Positions 26,497 to 33,909 of a stretch of 64,000 nucleotides of DNA are shown here, piece after piece. Within the stretch, counting starts at the first letter, position 1, and every line of letters starts with the position of its first letter. The stretch is from NCBI RefSeq assembly GCF_014384705.1, contig NZ_JACRSN010000004.1, forward strand, positions 62,001-126,000. Reading direction: 5' to 3'. The DNA comes from Yeguia hominis. Lineage in GTDB: Bacteria > Bacillota > Clostridia > Oscillospirales > Acutalibacteraceae. The notes under the pieces are model-generated. The model was not told where the DNA came from. It did no database searches and worked only from the letters and a program-made list of their open reading frames with translations. The position numbers and the translations under genes are program-made.

Positions 26497-26985
26497 CCCC
26501 AGCGCGCAGAACCATCCTCCGGCTTCACGGCGCGAACCCAAGCGCCGGATGCCGCAGGCGGCAGCAGCGCTCGGCGGCATCGGAATCTGCACAAAGCACA
26601 AAAGGCACGGCCCTCCCGCACAAGAGACGCGCCGGAAGAACCGGGAACCCGAAGTGCTTTGCAAAAGGCGTGGCGTGCCTGGCCGCCGCGCTGGAGCACG
26701 GAGCCGGAACGTGCCGTCAACGCCAGCATTAAAAAACACCCGAGCCGGAGAACGCCGGAACCGGAAAGCGCCGAGGCCGGAAAGTGCCGGAGCCGGAAAG
26801 CGCCGGAGCCCGGAAAGCGCCGAGGCCGGAAAGTGCCGGGGCCGGAAAGCGCCGGAGCCCGGAAAGCGCCGGAGCCCGGAAAGCGCCGAGGCCGGAAAGT
26901 GCCGAGGCCCGCCGGGGCCCGGAAACCCCAGCGCGCAGAACCATCCCCGGCTTCACGGCGCGAATCCAAGCACAGGATGCCGCAG
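26497..26985. repeat. GC-rich minisatellite flanked by about 60-bp direct repeats
   Basis: Bases 26740-26925 consist of a degenerate short unit (GCCGGAAAGCGCCG with variants GCCGGAAAGTGCCG and GCCCGGAAAGCGCC). On either side lie two similar copies of a longer sequence, 26497-26557 and 26926-26985, both reading CCCAGCGCGCAGAACCATC, then GGCTTCACGGCGCGAA and GGATGCCGCAG. Frames are open on both strands by composition; none looks like protein. The rest of the gap to 27382 holds only the hairpin at 27027-27070. Confidence 0.85.
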
Positions 26986-27026
26986 CACATCCGATAAAAT
27001 CGAAAGTGTGAGACTTCCCCCACGCA

Positions 27027-27070
27027 AAAGCTCCCTCCAGACAGCCGAATCGGCTGAAGGAGGGAGCTTT
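27027..27070. terminator. Hairpin in the gap downstream of hydF
   Basis: AAAGCTCCCTCC (27027-27038) and GGAGGGAGCTTT (27059-27070) form a perfect 12-bp stem; CAGCCGAATCGGCTG within the loop gives a second small stem. It could stop hydF transcripts on the minus strand (A-run at the left becomes a short T-run) but it lies about 310 bases past the hydF stop. Confidence 0.55.
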
Positions 27071-27382
27071 CTGACAGAACACAGAATATGGAAGCGTGTT
27101 TTTAAAATTCATGCCGGACACAGGATTCCGGCGCCGCAGGCGGCAGATTTCAAAGCACTGCTTGCGCGAAACTTCTTTCAGCGAAGCAGACCGCATAAAA
27201 CCGGAAAAGTCAAATTTTAAACGGATTCGGCAGCACGCCGCCACACAAATTCCGACCAAATCGCGGTATCGATGCGCGGCGTGCGGACGCAGCCAGCTTC
27301 GGGTCCGGCAGCATCCCAGACTGGCCAAATTCACACGGGCACATAAAATCACATGCAAAAGGCACGCGCATCACACGCTTTG

Positions 27383-28606
27383 TCAGGCCTTGTCATGCCT
27401 GTCAAGCAATGCCGCGATCTCAGGAAAGGGCGCGACACTGCGTTTTAAGATGCCGGTCATATAGGCAATCAGGATCCCGTAATTCGTCACCGGGACGCCC
27501 TGCGCCTGTGCGCGCTGCAAGCGGGACTGCATTTCGCGTTCATTGAGCATGCACCCGCCGCAATGGACGACCATTTGATAAGAAGAAAGATCCTCCGGAA
27601 ACTCCGTGCCGGAACTGAACACGAACTCCGGTTCGCACCCGGTATGCTTGCGGATCCAGCGCGGAAGCTTCACAGTGCCGATATCATCGCACTGCCGGTG
27701 GTGCGTACAGCCTTCGGAGATCAGGATCCGGCTGCCGTCCCGAATTGTCTCAATTGCGCGGGCGCCCTGCACCGCAAGCGCGAGATTGCCCTTATACCGG
27801 GCAAACAGAATCGAAAACGACGTCAGCGGAATCTCCGGCGGCGTATCCTTAGACACCTGCGCAAACGCCTGGCTGTCCGTAATCACAAGGCGCGGCGGTT
27901 TGGAAAGAGACGCAAGCGCTTCCCGCAGGCCGGTTTCCTTCACCACAACCGACACCGCGTCCGCATCGAGGATATCGCGGATCGTCTGCTGCTGCGGCAA
28001 AATAAGCCGTCCTTTCGGCGCGGCGGAATCGATCGGCACCACCAAAACCACAAGATCCGACGGCGACAGCAAATCGCCGACAATCCTGCGCTGCGGCGCG
28101 TCCGAGACCGAAAGATGGGCAATCCGTTCCTTGAGTTCCCGGATGCCCTCGCCGGTTTTGGCGCTGACCAGAACCGCATGCTCGGCGTCCGAAATCTGCG
28201 GCTGCGTCTGAAGCAGATCGCTTTTATTATATGCGATGAGATACGGGACGCGCTTTACGCGGAATGCTTCAAGGAGCGCTTCATCCTCCGGCGCCATACC
28301 GGTTTCGGCGTCGACCACCAGCACCGCGACGTCGGTTTTTGCAATCACCTGGCGGCTTTTTTGGACGCGCAATTCGCCGAGTCCGCCCTCGTCGTCGATG
28401 CCGGGGGTATCAATCACCATCACCGGGCCCATCGGCAACAGCTCCATCGCTTTATAGACCGGATCCGTCGTCGTCCCCTTGACAGCCGAAACAATGGCGA
28501 GATTTTGTCCGGTCACTGCGTTCACGACGCTCGATTTGCCCGCATTCCGGCGTCCGAAAAAGCCGATATGCACGCGCTCTGCAGAAGGCGTATGATTTAA
28601 GCTCAT
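27383..28606 (-). CDS. hydF: [FeFe] hydrogenase maturation GTPase HydF
   Basis: A 407-residue scaffold protein that receives the CO/CN-bearing di-iron subcluster made by HydE and HydG and delivers it to the hydrogenase. The GTPase part has the P-loop GRRNAGKSS (18-26), the G2 threonines in KGTTTDPVYKAME, G3 DTPGIDD and G4 NKSDL. The C-terminal [4Fe-4S] part has CTHHRQCDD and the HCGGCML triad. The gene is 15 bases downstream of hydG on the same strand, so the two are surely co-transcribed. No hydrogenase structural gene is in the window. Confidence 0.95.
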   Translation of the reverse strand: MSLNHTPSAERVHIGFFGRRNAGKSSVVNAVTGQNLAIVSAVKGTTTDPVYKAMELLPMGPVMVIDTPGIDDEGGLGELRVQKSRQVIAKTDVAVLVVDAETGMAPEDEALLEAFRVKRVPYLIAYNKSDLLQTQPQISDAEHAVLVSAKTGEGIRELKERIAHLSVSDAPQRRIVGDLLSPSDLVVLVVPIDSAAPKGRLILPQQQTIRDILDADAVSVVVKETGLREALASLSKPPRLVITDSQAFAQVSKDTPPEIPLTSFSILFARYKGNLALAVQGARAIETIRDGSRILISEGCTHHRQCDDIGTVKLPRWIRKHTGCEPEFVFSSGTEFPEDLSSYQMVVHCGGCMLNEREMQSRLQRAQAQGVPVTNYGILIAYMTGILKRSVAPFPEIAALLDRHDKA

Positions 28607-28621
28607 GGCAAACCCTCCTTT

Positions 28622-30046
28622 TTAGAACCGGAAATCGCGGCTTCCGAATTCGATATCCTTGAGATTTTTCAGCACAATCGCCCGCACCTTTTCCTTCGGC
28701 ACATTGAAAACCTCCTGGCCGATCAGGGCTTCGCCGATCTTTCTGGTCTCCGGAGAAGCATAGTCCATGAGGTATTCCTTGAGCGTCATCAGCGCGTTCG
28801 GGTGACAGCAGTTCTGGATCTGGCCGCTCTTGCACAGGCTCATGAACCGGTCGCCGGTTCGGCCTTCACGGTAGCAGGCGGTGCAGAAGCTCGGGATATA
28901 TCCCAGCTGCATCAGCCAGCGCACAACCTCGTCGAGTGTCCGGCGGTCCTCCACCTCAAACTGCGCCGAGGATTCCTCCTCCGGCTCCGGCTCGTCATAG
29001 CCGCCGACGCTCGTTCTTGAACCGCCGCTGATCTGGGAAACACCGAGATGCAGCACGCGCTCGCGGCATTTCTGGCTCTCACGGGTGGAAATAATCATGC
29101 CGGTATACGGCACCGCCACGCGGATGCACGCGACAATCTTCGCAAAGGTATCGTCATCGATGCCGTTATCGAACGTCGAGGGATCGATATCATCCGCCTG
29201 CCGGATGCGCGGAACGCTGATCGTATGCGGACCGACGCCGAACGCGGCCTCGAGATGCTCTGCATGCATGAGCAGACCGGCGAACTCATACCGGTACAGC
29301 TCCAGTCCGAACAGCACGCCGATGCCGACATCGTCGATGCCGCCCTGCATCGCGCGGTCCATGGCCTCGGTGTGGTAGCAATAATTGTGCTTCGGTCCGG
29401 TCGGATGCAGCTTTTCGTAGCTTTCTTTATGATAGGTCTCCTGAAAAAGGATGTAGGTGCCGATTCCGGCATCGCGCAGCTTGCGGTAATTTTCAACGGT
29501 GGTGGCGGCGATATTGACGTTCACCCGGCGGATTGCACCGTTTTTGTGCTTGATGCTGTAAATCGTGTTGATGCAGTCAAGGATATATTCGATCGGATTA
29601 TGGACCGGATCCTCGCCCGCCTCGATAGCAAGCCGCTTATGCCCCATGTCCTGCAGCGCGATGACCTCCCGGCGGACTTCCTCCTGCGTAAGTTTTTTCC
29701 GCGGAATATGTTTATTTTTGGCGTGGTACGGACAGTACACGCATCCGTTGACGCAGTAATTGGAGAGGTAGAGCGGCGCGAACATCACGATTCGGTTGCC
29801 GTAAAAGTCCTTTTTGATCTGTTCCGCAAGTCCATAGATCGCCTGGTTGCGGTCCTCAAGCTCACAGGCCAGCAAAACGGACGCTTCGCGGTGGGAAAGG
29901 CCCTTGCGCAGACGGGCTTTTTCGAGGATGGAATCGATCAGCTCCGCATTTTGGGCGTTTGCTTTCGCATAAGCCAGCGTGTCCAAAATTTCCTCGTGAT
30001 TGATAAATTCTTCGGCTTTCATGGATTTTGCGTCATACTTCGGCAT
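28622..30046 (-). CDS. hydG: [FeFe] hydrogenase maturase HydG (radical SAM tyrosine lyase)
   Basis: A 474-residue radical SAM enzyme that cleaves tyrosine to p-cresol, CO and cyanide to build the Fe(CO)2CN synthon. The SAM cluster motif is C98-x3-C102-x2-C105 in SNYCVNGCVYCPYH. The C-terminal auxiliary cluster region is CTACYREGRTGDRFMSLCK, followed by GQIQNCCHPNAL and TLKEYL, all characteristic of HydG and not of ThiH. AAGGAGAAATC lies before the ATG. A weak promoter (TTGACC, 17 bases, TGTTAC; 30156-30184 on the minus strand) could serve hydG-hydF separately from hydE. Confidence 0.96.
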   Translation of the reverse strand: MPKYDAKSMKAEEFINHEEILDTLAYAKANAQNAELIDSILEKARLRKGLSHREASVLLACELEDRNQAIYGLAEQIKKDFYGNRIVMFAPLYLSNYCVNGCVYCPYHAKNKHIPRKKLTQEEVRREVIALQDMGHKRLAIEAGEDPVHNPIEYILDCINTIYSIKHKNGAIRRVNVNIAATTVENYRKLRDAGIGTYILFQETYHKESYEKLHPTGPKHNYCYHTEAMDRAMQGGIDDVGIGVLFGLELYRYEFAGLLMHAEHLEAAFGVGPHTISVPRIRQADDIDPSTFDNGIDDDTFAKIVACIRVAVPYTGMIISTRESQKCRERVLHLGVSQISGGSRTSVGGYDEPEPEEESSAQFEVEDRRTLDEVVRWLMQLGYIPSFCTACYREGRTGDRFMSLCKSGQIQNCCHPNALMTLKEYLMDYASPETRKIGEALIGQEVFNVPKEKVRAIVLKNLKDIEFGSRDFRF

Positions 30047-30574
30047 GGTGATTTCTCCTTTTCTTTCCGGTCAGGCGGCACGCGCCTTTCCTGTCAGATT
30101 ATTTCATGAATTTGATCGATGGATTCTTTTTGGTTTTTTCCGGGCACGTTTCATCGTAACAGCTTTCGCTGCCGAACAGGTCAATTAGAAAGGACGGTTT
30201 CGGTAGTTTTACAGCAAAGCGCAGGTTCTTTTTTCGTTTTCGAAAATTCACTTTACGAAAATTGAGAGGGTCCTTTTTTGCGGCCTCAGCTTTTCTGCGC
30301 CTGCAGCCGAAGCAGCGGCGCGTTTCGGCAAAGGAAATTCGGAACGGTTCCATTGCAGCCGCATTGCGGCAAACCCGATTTTCGGGGACTGCCTGTAAGC
30401 GGAGGAAAGGGCTTGTGCAGGCGAAACGCCGGACAGAACACGCAAGCTTTCTGTGCAAATGCGGCTTATTCCGGGTTCCGGCAATGCGGAATTTCATGGC
30501 TTTGCGAAAACGCAGCGCCCGTAGGATCCGAAAGCCTCTTCGGTCCGCGCCCGCAATCGGCTGACGGGAAGCTT
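30047..30574. other. Gap between hydG start and the structured element
   Basis: This stretch of about 530 bases contains no gene I can support. The sequence 30047-30260 is AT-richer and may hold the hydG promoter; 30260-30570 is GC-rich without a clear repeat. Confidence 0.4.
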
Positions 30575-30675
30575 CCCTGCGCGCCGCGCTGGAAAAGCGC
30601 CGCTTTTCCAGCCGGGCCGGACGCCGCCCCGGCGGCGTCCGGCAGCACTTTTTCAAAGTGCGGCGGCGCGCAGGG
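30575..30675. repeat. 101-bp cloverleaf-like palindromic element after hydE
   Basis: An outer 13-bp stem, CCCTGCGCGCCGC (30575-30587) with its exact complement at 30663-30675, encloses three consecutive hairpins. Hairpin 1: CTGGAAAAGCG and complement, 30589-30611, one-base centre. Hairpin 2: CCGGACGCCGCC and complement, 30617-30642. Hairpin 3: CACTTT and AAAGTG, 30646-30660. All stems are perfect. It lies 26 bases past the hydE stop. There is no T-run, so it is not a simple terminator; a mobile palindromic element or a stable RNA 3' structure are possible. Confidence 0.8.
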
Positions 30676-30700
30676 CTCATGGGCTTTCCGCAGGCTTCCG

Positions 30701-31747
30701 TTAAACCGCAGGATCCCCGCGGCCGACAACCACCCGATAGCCGGCGGACGCCATCTGCTGCTTCAGGCGCTCGAGGCTTTCGGCGGCCTCCAGCCCGACA
30801 GCAGCCTTGCCGTCATAGAGCAGATATTTCCCGCGGTTCTTCTCCGGAGAAAGATTCGGCATCACGACATTCGCACCGGCCAGAATCCCGCGGACGCGCC
30901 CGGTCGGGTCGACGCTTCCCAGCGCCGTCGTAGCGGGCAGCAGCACCTTCGGCAGCAGCAGCCTTGTCAGCGCCAGCATCCGGAGAGAAAGCTCCAGCGA
31001 ACCGGCGGGTTCTTTGGCAAACGGCGTGTCGTGGTGCGGCAAAAACGGGCCGATTCCGACCATCTGCGGCTTTAATTCCTGCAAAAACAGCATGTCGTCA
31101 GCCAGACATTCCGCTGTCTGTCCGGGCGAACCCACCATAAACCCGGCGCCGACACTGTACCCGAGCGTCTTGAGCGTCCGAAGGCAGTCCTGTCTGTGGG
31201 TAAAAGAAAGTTCCGGCGGGTGCAGCCGCGCATAGTGCGTCCGGTTGGCGGTCTCGTGCCGGAGCAGATACCGATCGGCGCCGGCTTCGCGGAAACGCGC
31301 GTAGCTTTCCGGCTCTTTTTCCCCCAGAGAGAGCGTCACGGCGCAGTCCGGATAGCTGCGCTTGATTGCGGAGACGATCGACACCACGCGGTCGTCCGTA
31401 AAATAGGGGTCTTCCCCGCCCTGCAGGACAAAGGTCCGAAAGCCGAGCCGATAGCCGGTTTCGCAGCACAAGAGAATGTCCGATTCCGGCATCCGGTAGC
31501 GTTCCGCGTGCGGGTTGCTGCGCCGGATCCCGCAGTACAAACAGTCATTTTTACAGTAGTTGGAAATTTCAATCAGACCGCGGATGTAAACATCCCGCCC
31601 GTAGTGCCGGTGCCGCACGGCGCGCGCCATCTCGAACAGCAGCTGATCTGTTTCCGGCGTACTGTCAGCGATGAGCGTAATCCAGTCTTCCCTTGTGAGG
31701 GAGCCGCCTTCCATGAGGCGTTTTAGCAAGATATCCATCGGCTTCAC
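30701..31747 (-). CDS. hydE: [FeFe] hydrogenase maturase HydE (radical SAM)
   Basis: A 348-residue radical SAM enzyme that acts on the HydG product during assembly of the H-cluster. The cluster motif is C65-x3-C69-x2-C72 in EISNYCKNDCLYCGIR. Other family sequence includes TFVLQGGEDPYFTDD, LRHETANRTHYARLHP and GFMVGSPGQT. Its ATG overlaps the stop of the upstream TM1266-type gene by 4 bases, so they are translationally coupled. About 650 bases, including the cloverleaf element, separate it from hydG. Confidence 0.95.
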   Translation of the reverse strand: MKPMDILLKRLMEGGSLTREDWITLIADSTPETDQLLFEMARAVRHRHYGRDVYIRGLIEISNYCKNDCLYCGIRRSNPHAERYRMPESDILLCCETGYRLGFRTFVLQGGEDPYFTDDRVVSIVSAIKRSYPDCAVTLSLGEKEPESYARFREAGADRYLLRHETANRTHYARLHPPELSFTHRQDCLRTLKTLGYSVGAGFMVGSPGQTAECLADDMLFLQELKPQMVGIGPFLPHHDTPFAKEPAGSLELSLRMLALTRLLLPKVLLPATTALGSVDPTGRVRGILAGANVVMPNLSPEKNRGKYLLYDGKAAVGLEAAESLERLKQQMASAGYRVVVGRGDPAV

Positions 31748-31992
31748 ACCTTCGAATAGACCGCTTTGGAGCTGACCCCCGGCAGCATGCCGAGTTTGCC
31801 GGAAAGCGCGCTGATGACATCCGACGGCGCATCGACTGCGACGCTGATGATGTTAATGTTTTTCGCCCGGTAGGGAATCCCCATCCGGCCGATAATATAC
31901 TTGCCGTACTGGTGCAGGATTTCGTTGAGCGCATCCGCAGAAGCATAATCCTCCACAATAATGCCGATCATGGCAACTCTGGTGTCCTGCAT
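31744..31992 (-). CDS. TM1266-type iron-only hydrogenase system regulator
   Basis: An 82-residue protein of the ACT-like/NikR C-terminal-like TM1266 family that regularly accompanies hydE and hydG. It reads MQDTRVAMIGIIVEDYASAD and ends MLPGVSSKAVYSKV. The role in maturation is proposed from gene neighbourhood only; no mechanism is established as far as I know. I chose the ATG at 31992, preceded by GGGGAA; a TTG 18 bases upstream is possible but overlaps the ribosome site. It overlaps hydE by 4 bases. Confidence 0.88.
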   Translation of the reverse strand: MQDTRVAMIGIIVEDYASADALNEILHQYGKYIIGRMGIPYRAKNINIISVAVDAPSDVISALSGKLGMLPGVSSKAVYSKV

Positions 31993-32027
31993 CGAATCTT
32001 CCCCTTTCAAGATTTACACGAAACTGC

Positions 32028-32058
32028 AAAAAAGCGCGCTCCACTGCTGGAGCGCGCT
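32028..32058 (-). terminator. Terminator hairpin in the hydE-operon leader / after araB
   Basis: AGCGCGCTCCA (32033-32043) and TGGAGCGCGCT (32048-32058) form a perfect 11-bp stem with a 4-base loop. On the minus strand six T residues follow. It lies 36 bases before the TM1266-type gene start and about 200 bases after the araB stop, and the promoter at 32197-32225 is upstream of it. It may end araB transcripts, or act as an attenuator for the hyd genes, or both. Confidence 0.88.
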
Positions 32059-32196
32059 CAAAAAATCCCGGATTTGCGGGCGCCTTCCACGCAGGAAATT
32101 CCTTCTGTGTCAGTGTCGTGTCTGCATTTTTAGAAAACCCGTCCGCTTTCCGGTCGGAAACACCCTGCCCGGTCAGCTTGCTGGTTCTTTATCTGT

Positions 32197-32225
32197 AGTA
32201 TACCGCATTTTTTGCTTTTTGGCAA
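32197..32225 (-). promoter_or_regulatory. Promoter of the TM1266-hydE unit
   Basis: On the minus strand: TTGCCA (32220-32225), 17-base spacer, TATACT (32197-32202). The start would be near 32190, giving a leader of nearly 200 bases that contains the terminator hairpin at 32033-32058. Confidence 0.7.
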
Positions 32226-32259
32226 GTCAATTTTTGAATTTTAAGAACAATTCTTATTT

Positions 32260-33909
32260 TTAGAATCGACCTTCTTCTTCCATTTTCCGCGCCGCGCTGC
32301 AATATCGCCGGTAATACGGCTCCAAAACGGCGTGCCGGCTCTCCGAAGGCGTATAGATTTTGGAAAACCCGGCGGACATGCCCGTCTGCGCGTCCGAAAG
32401 CGAAGCATAACAGCCCGCAGCCGTTGCCGCCGCCATCGCGGCGCCGAGCGCACAGGCCTGCGGCGCGGCGCAGATCCGGATCGGTCTTGCCAGGACATCC
32501 GCCATCAGCTGCATCACAAACGGAGATTTCCCCGCAATGCCGCCGAGTGCATAAATTTCCGAGACGGAAAGCCCGTTTTGCAGGAACGAATCGAAAATCC
32601 GGCGGGATCCGAACACCGCCGAGAGCGCAAGCGACTGATACACCTGCACCGCGCTGCTGCTGAGCGTCAGCCCGAACATCGCGCCGGTGGCCGTCTCGTC
32701 AATCCCCGGATACCGGCGGCCCGCAAACCAGTCGAGCGTCAGGAGGTGCGGATCCCACGGCGCGGTCTGTGCCGCCCGGTCAAGCTGGGAAAGCAGCGCC
32801 GCGCTGAGTTCTGCCGCCGCTGTTTCGGAAATCCAAGGCCGCGCAAAGTCCTGTGCAAGCGGCCAGGAAAGCAGCCGCCGATACCAGGAAAACAGGTCGC
32901 CGAACGCAGCCTGTCCCGCCTCTACACCGACATAGCCGGGCAGAATGGACTGTTCCGCCTGTCCGCAGATGGTCCCGAGCCGTTTTCCCTTCAGCAGCTC
33001 CGGACGGGTCACCAACAGATCCACCGTCGAGGTTCCCAGCACCTTGACCAGCGTGCCCGGCGCAATCCCGGCGCCGACCGCACCGGCGTGCGCGTCAAAA
33101 GAGCCGGTGCCGACCACCGTATCCGGCAGAAGCCCCAGCCGGTCGGCCCATTCGCTGCAGAGCGTCCCAATTGCCGTCCCGGCGGCTTCCGGCGCGCGGA
33201 AAGTTTGGGCGATTCGGCAAAGATCGGGATCCAGCATAGAAAGCCGCGCCGCATCCGGCAGCCCGCCGAACGCGGAATGCCAGAGCGCCTTGTGGCCGGC
33301 TGCACAGGCGTTGCGGTGCAGCGTCTGCGGCCGGGTGTTGCCGGTCAGGACACCCGGGATCCAGTCGCTGTGCTCCACCCAGGAGCACAGCCGTTCCCGG
33401 ATGCCGGTTCCGTTCCGGAGTGCGCGCAGCAGCTTTGCCCAGTACCACTCCGAGGAATACACGCCCTGATACTGTGTATAATCGACCGCGCCGCCCTTTG
33501 CCAGGGCTGCGTCGAGTTCTTTGGCTTCCTGTACGGCAGAATGATCCTTCCACAGCCAGAACATCGCATCCGGATTTTCGGAAAACTCCGGGTACATTGC
33601 CAGCGGCACGCCGTCCGCGTCGACCGGCGCAGGCGTCGAGCCGGTTGTATCGACGGCGATCCCGCAAACCCGCCGGCATGCATCCTTACCGGATGCCTCC
33701 AGCGCCTGCCGGACGCAGGACACCAGCGCGTCGAGAAAATCCTGCGGGTGCTGGCGGAAAATCTGGTTTGCCGGGTCGCAGCAGCACTGGGCCTTCCAGC
33801 GCGGATATTCCGCGGCGCCGCTTCCAAGCAGCGCGCCCGTCCGGCTTTCCACGACCGCCGCGCGGGCGGAATCCGTTCCGAAATCGACGCCGATTGCATA
33901 CGTTCTCAT
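32260..33909 (-). CDS. araB: Ribulokinase
   Basis: A 549-residue FGGY-family sugar kinase. The N-terminal MRTYAIGVDFGTDSARAAVV, GSGAAEYPRWKAQCC and FRQHPQDFLDAL closely resemble ribulokinase and not xylulokinase. GIAVDTTGSTPAPVD, the catalytic-region GSFDAHAGAVGAGI and the C-terminal YALGGIAGKSPFVMQLMADVL complete the two ATPase lobes. It would phosphorylate L-ribulose in arabinose breakdown. No araA or araD lies nearby. Its ATG overlaps the ligA stop by 4 bases, an odd partner for a sugar kinase. Confidence 0.9.
   Translation of the reverse strand: MRTYAIGVDFGTDSARAAVVESRTGALLGSGAAEYPRWKAQCCCDPANQIFRQHPQDFLDALVSCVRQALEASGKDACRRVCGIAVDTTGSTPAPVDADGVPLAMYPEFSENPDAMFWLWKDHSAVQEAKELDAALAKGGAVDYTQYQGVYSSEWYWAKLLRALRNGTGIRERLCSWVEHSDWIPGVLTGNTRPQTLHRNACAAGHKALWHSAFGGLPDAARLSMLDPDLCRIAQTFRAPEAAGTAIGTLCSEWADRLGLLPDTVVGTGSFDAHAGAVGAGIAPGTLVKVLGTSTVDLLVTRPELLKGKRLGTICGQAEQSILPGYVGVEAGQAAFGDLFSWYRRLLSWPLAQDFARPWISETAAAELSAALLSQLDRAAQTAPWDPHLLTLDWFAGRRYPGIDETATGAMFGLTLSSSAVQVYQSLALSAVFGSRRIFDSFLQNGLSVSEIYALGGIAGKSPFVMQLMADVLARPIRICAAPQACALGAAMAAATAAGCYASLSDAQTGMSAGFSKIYTPSESRHAVLEPYYRRYCSAARKMEEEGRF

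Noticed and set aside
28622..30046. ThiH (tyrosine lyase of thiamine synthesis) for the HydG gene
   Set aside because: The C-terminal auxiliary cluster segment CTACYREGRTGD and the hydE/hydF neighbours fit HydG.
31993..32190. Known riboswitch class in the hydE leader
   Set aside because: I compared by eye with cobalamin, FMN, TPP and T-box signatures and found no convincing match.
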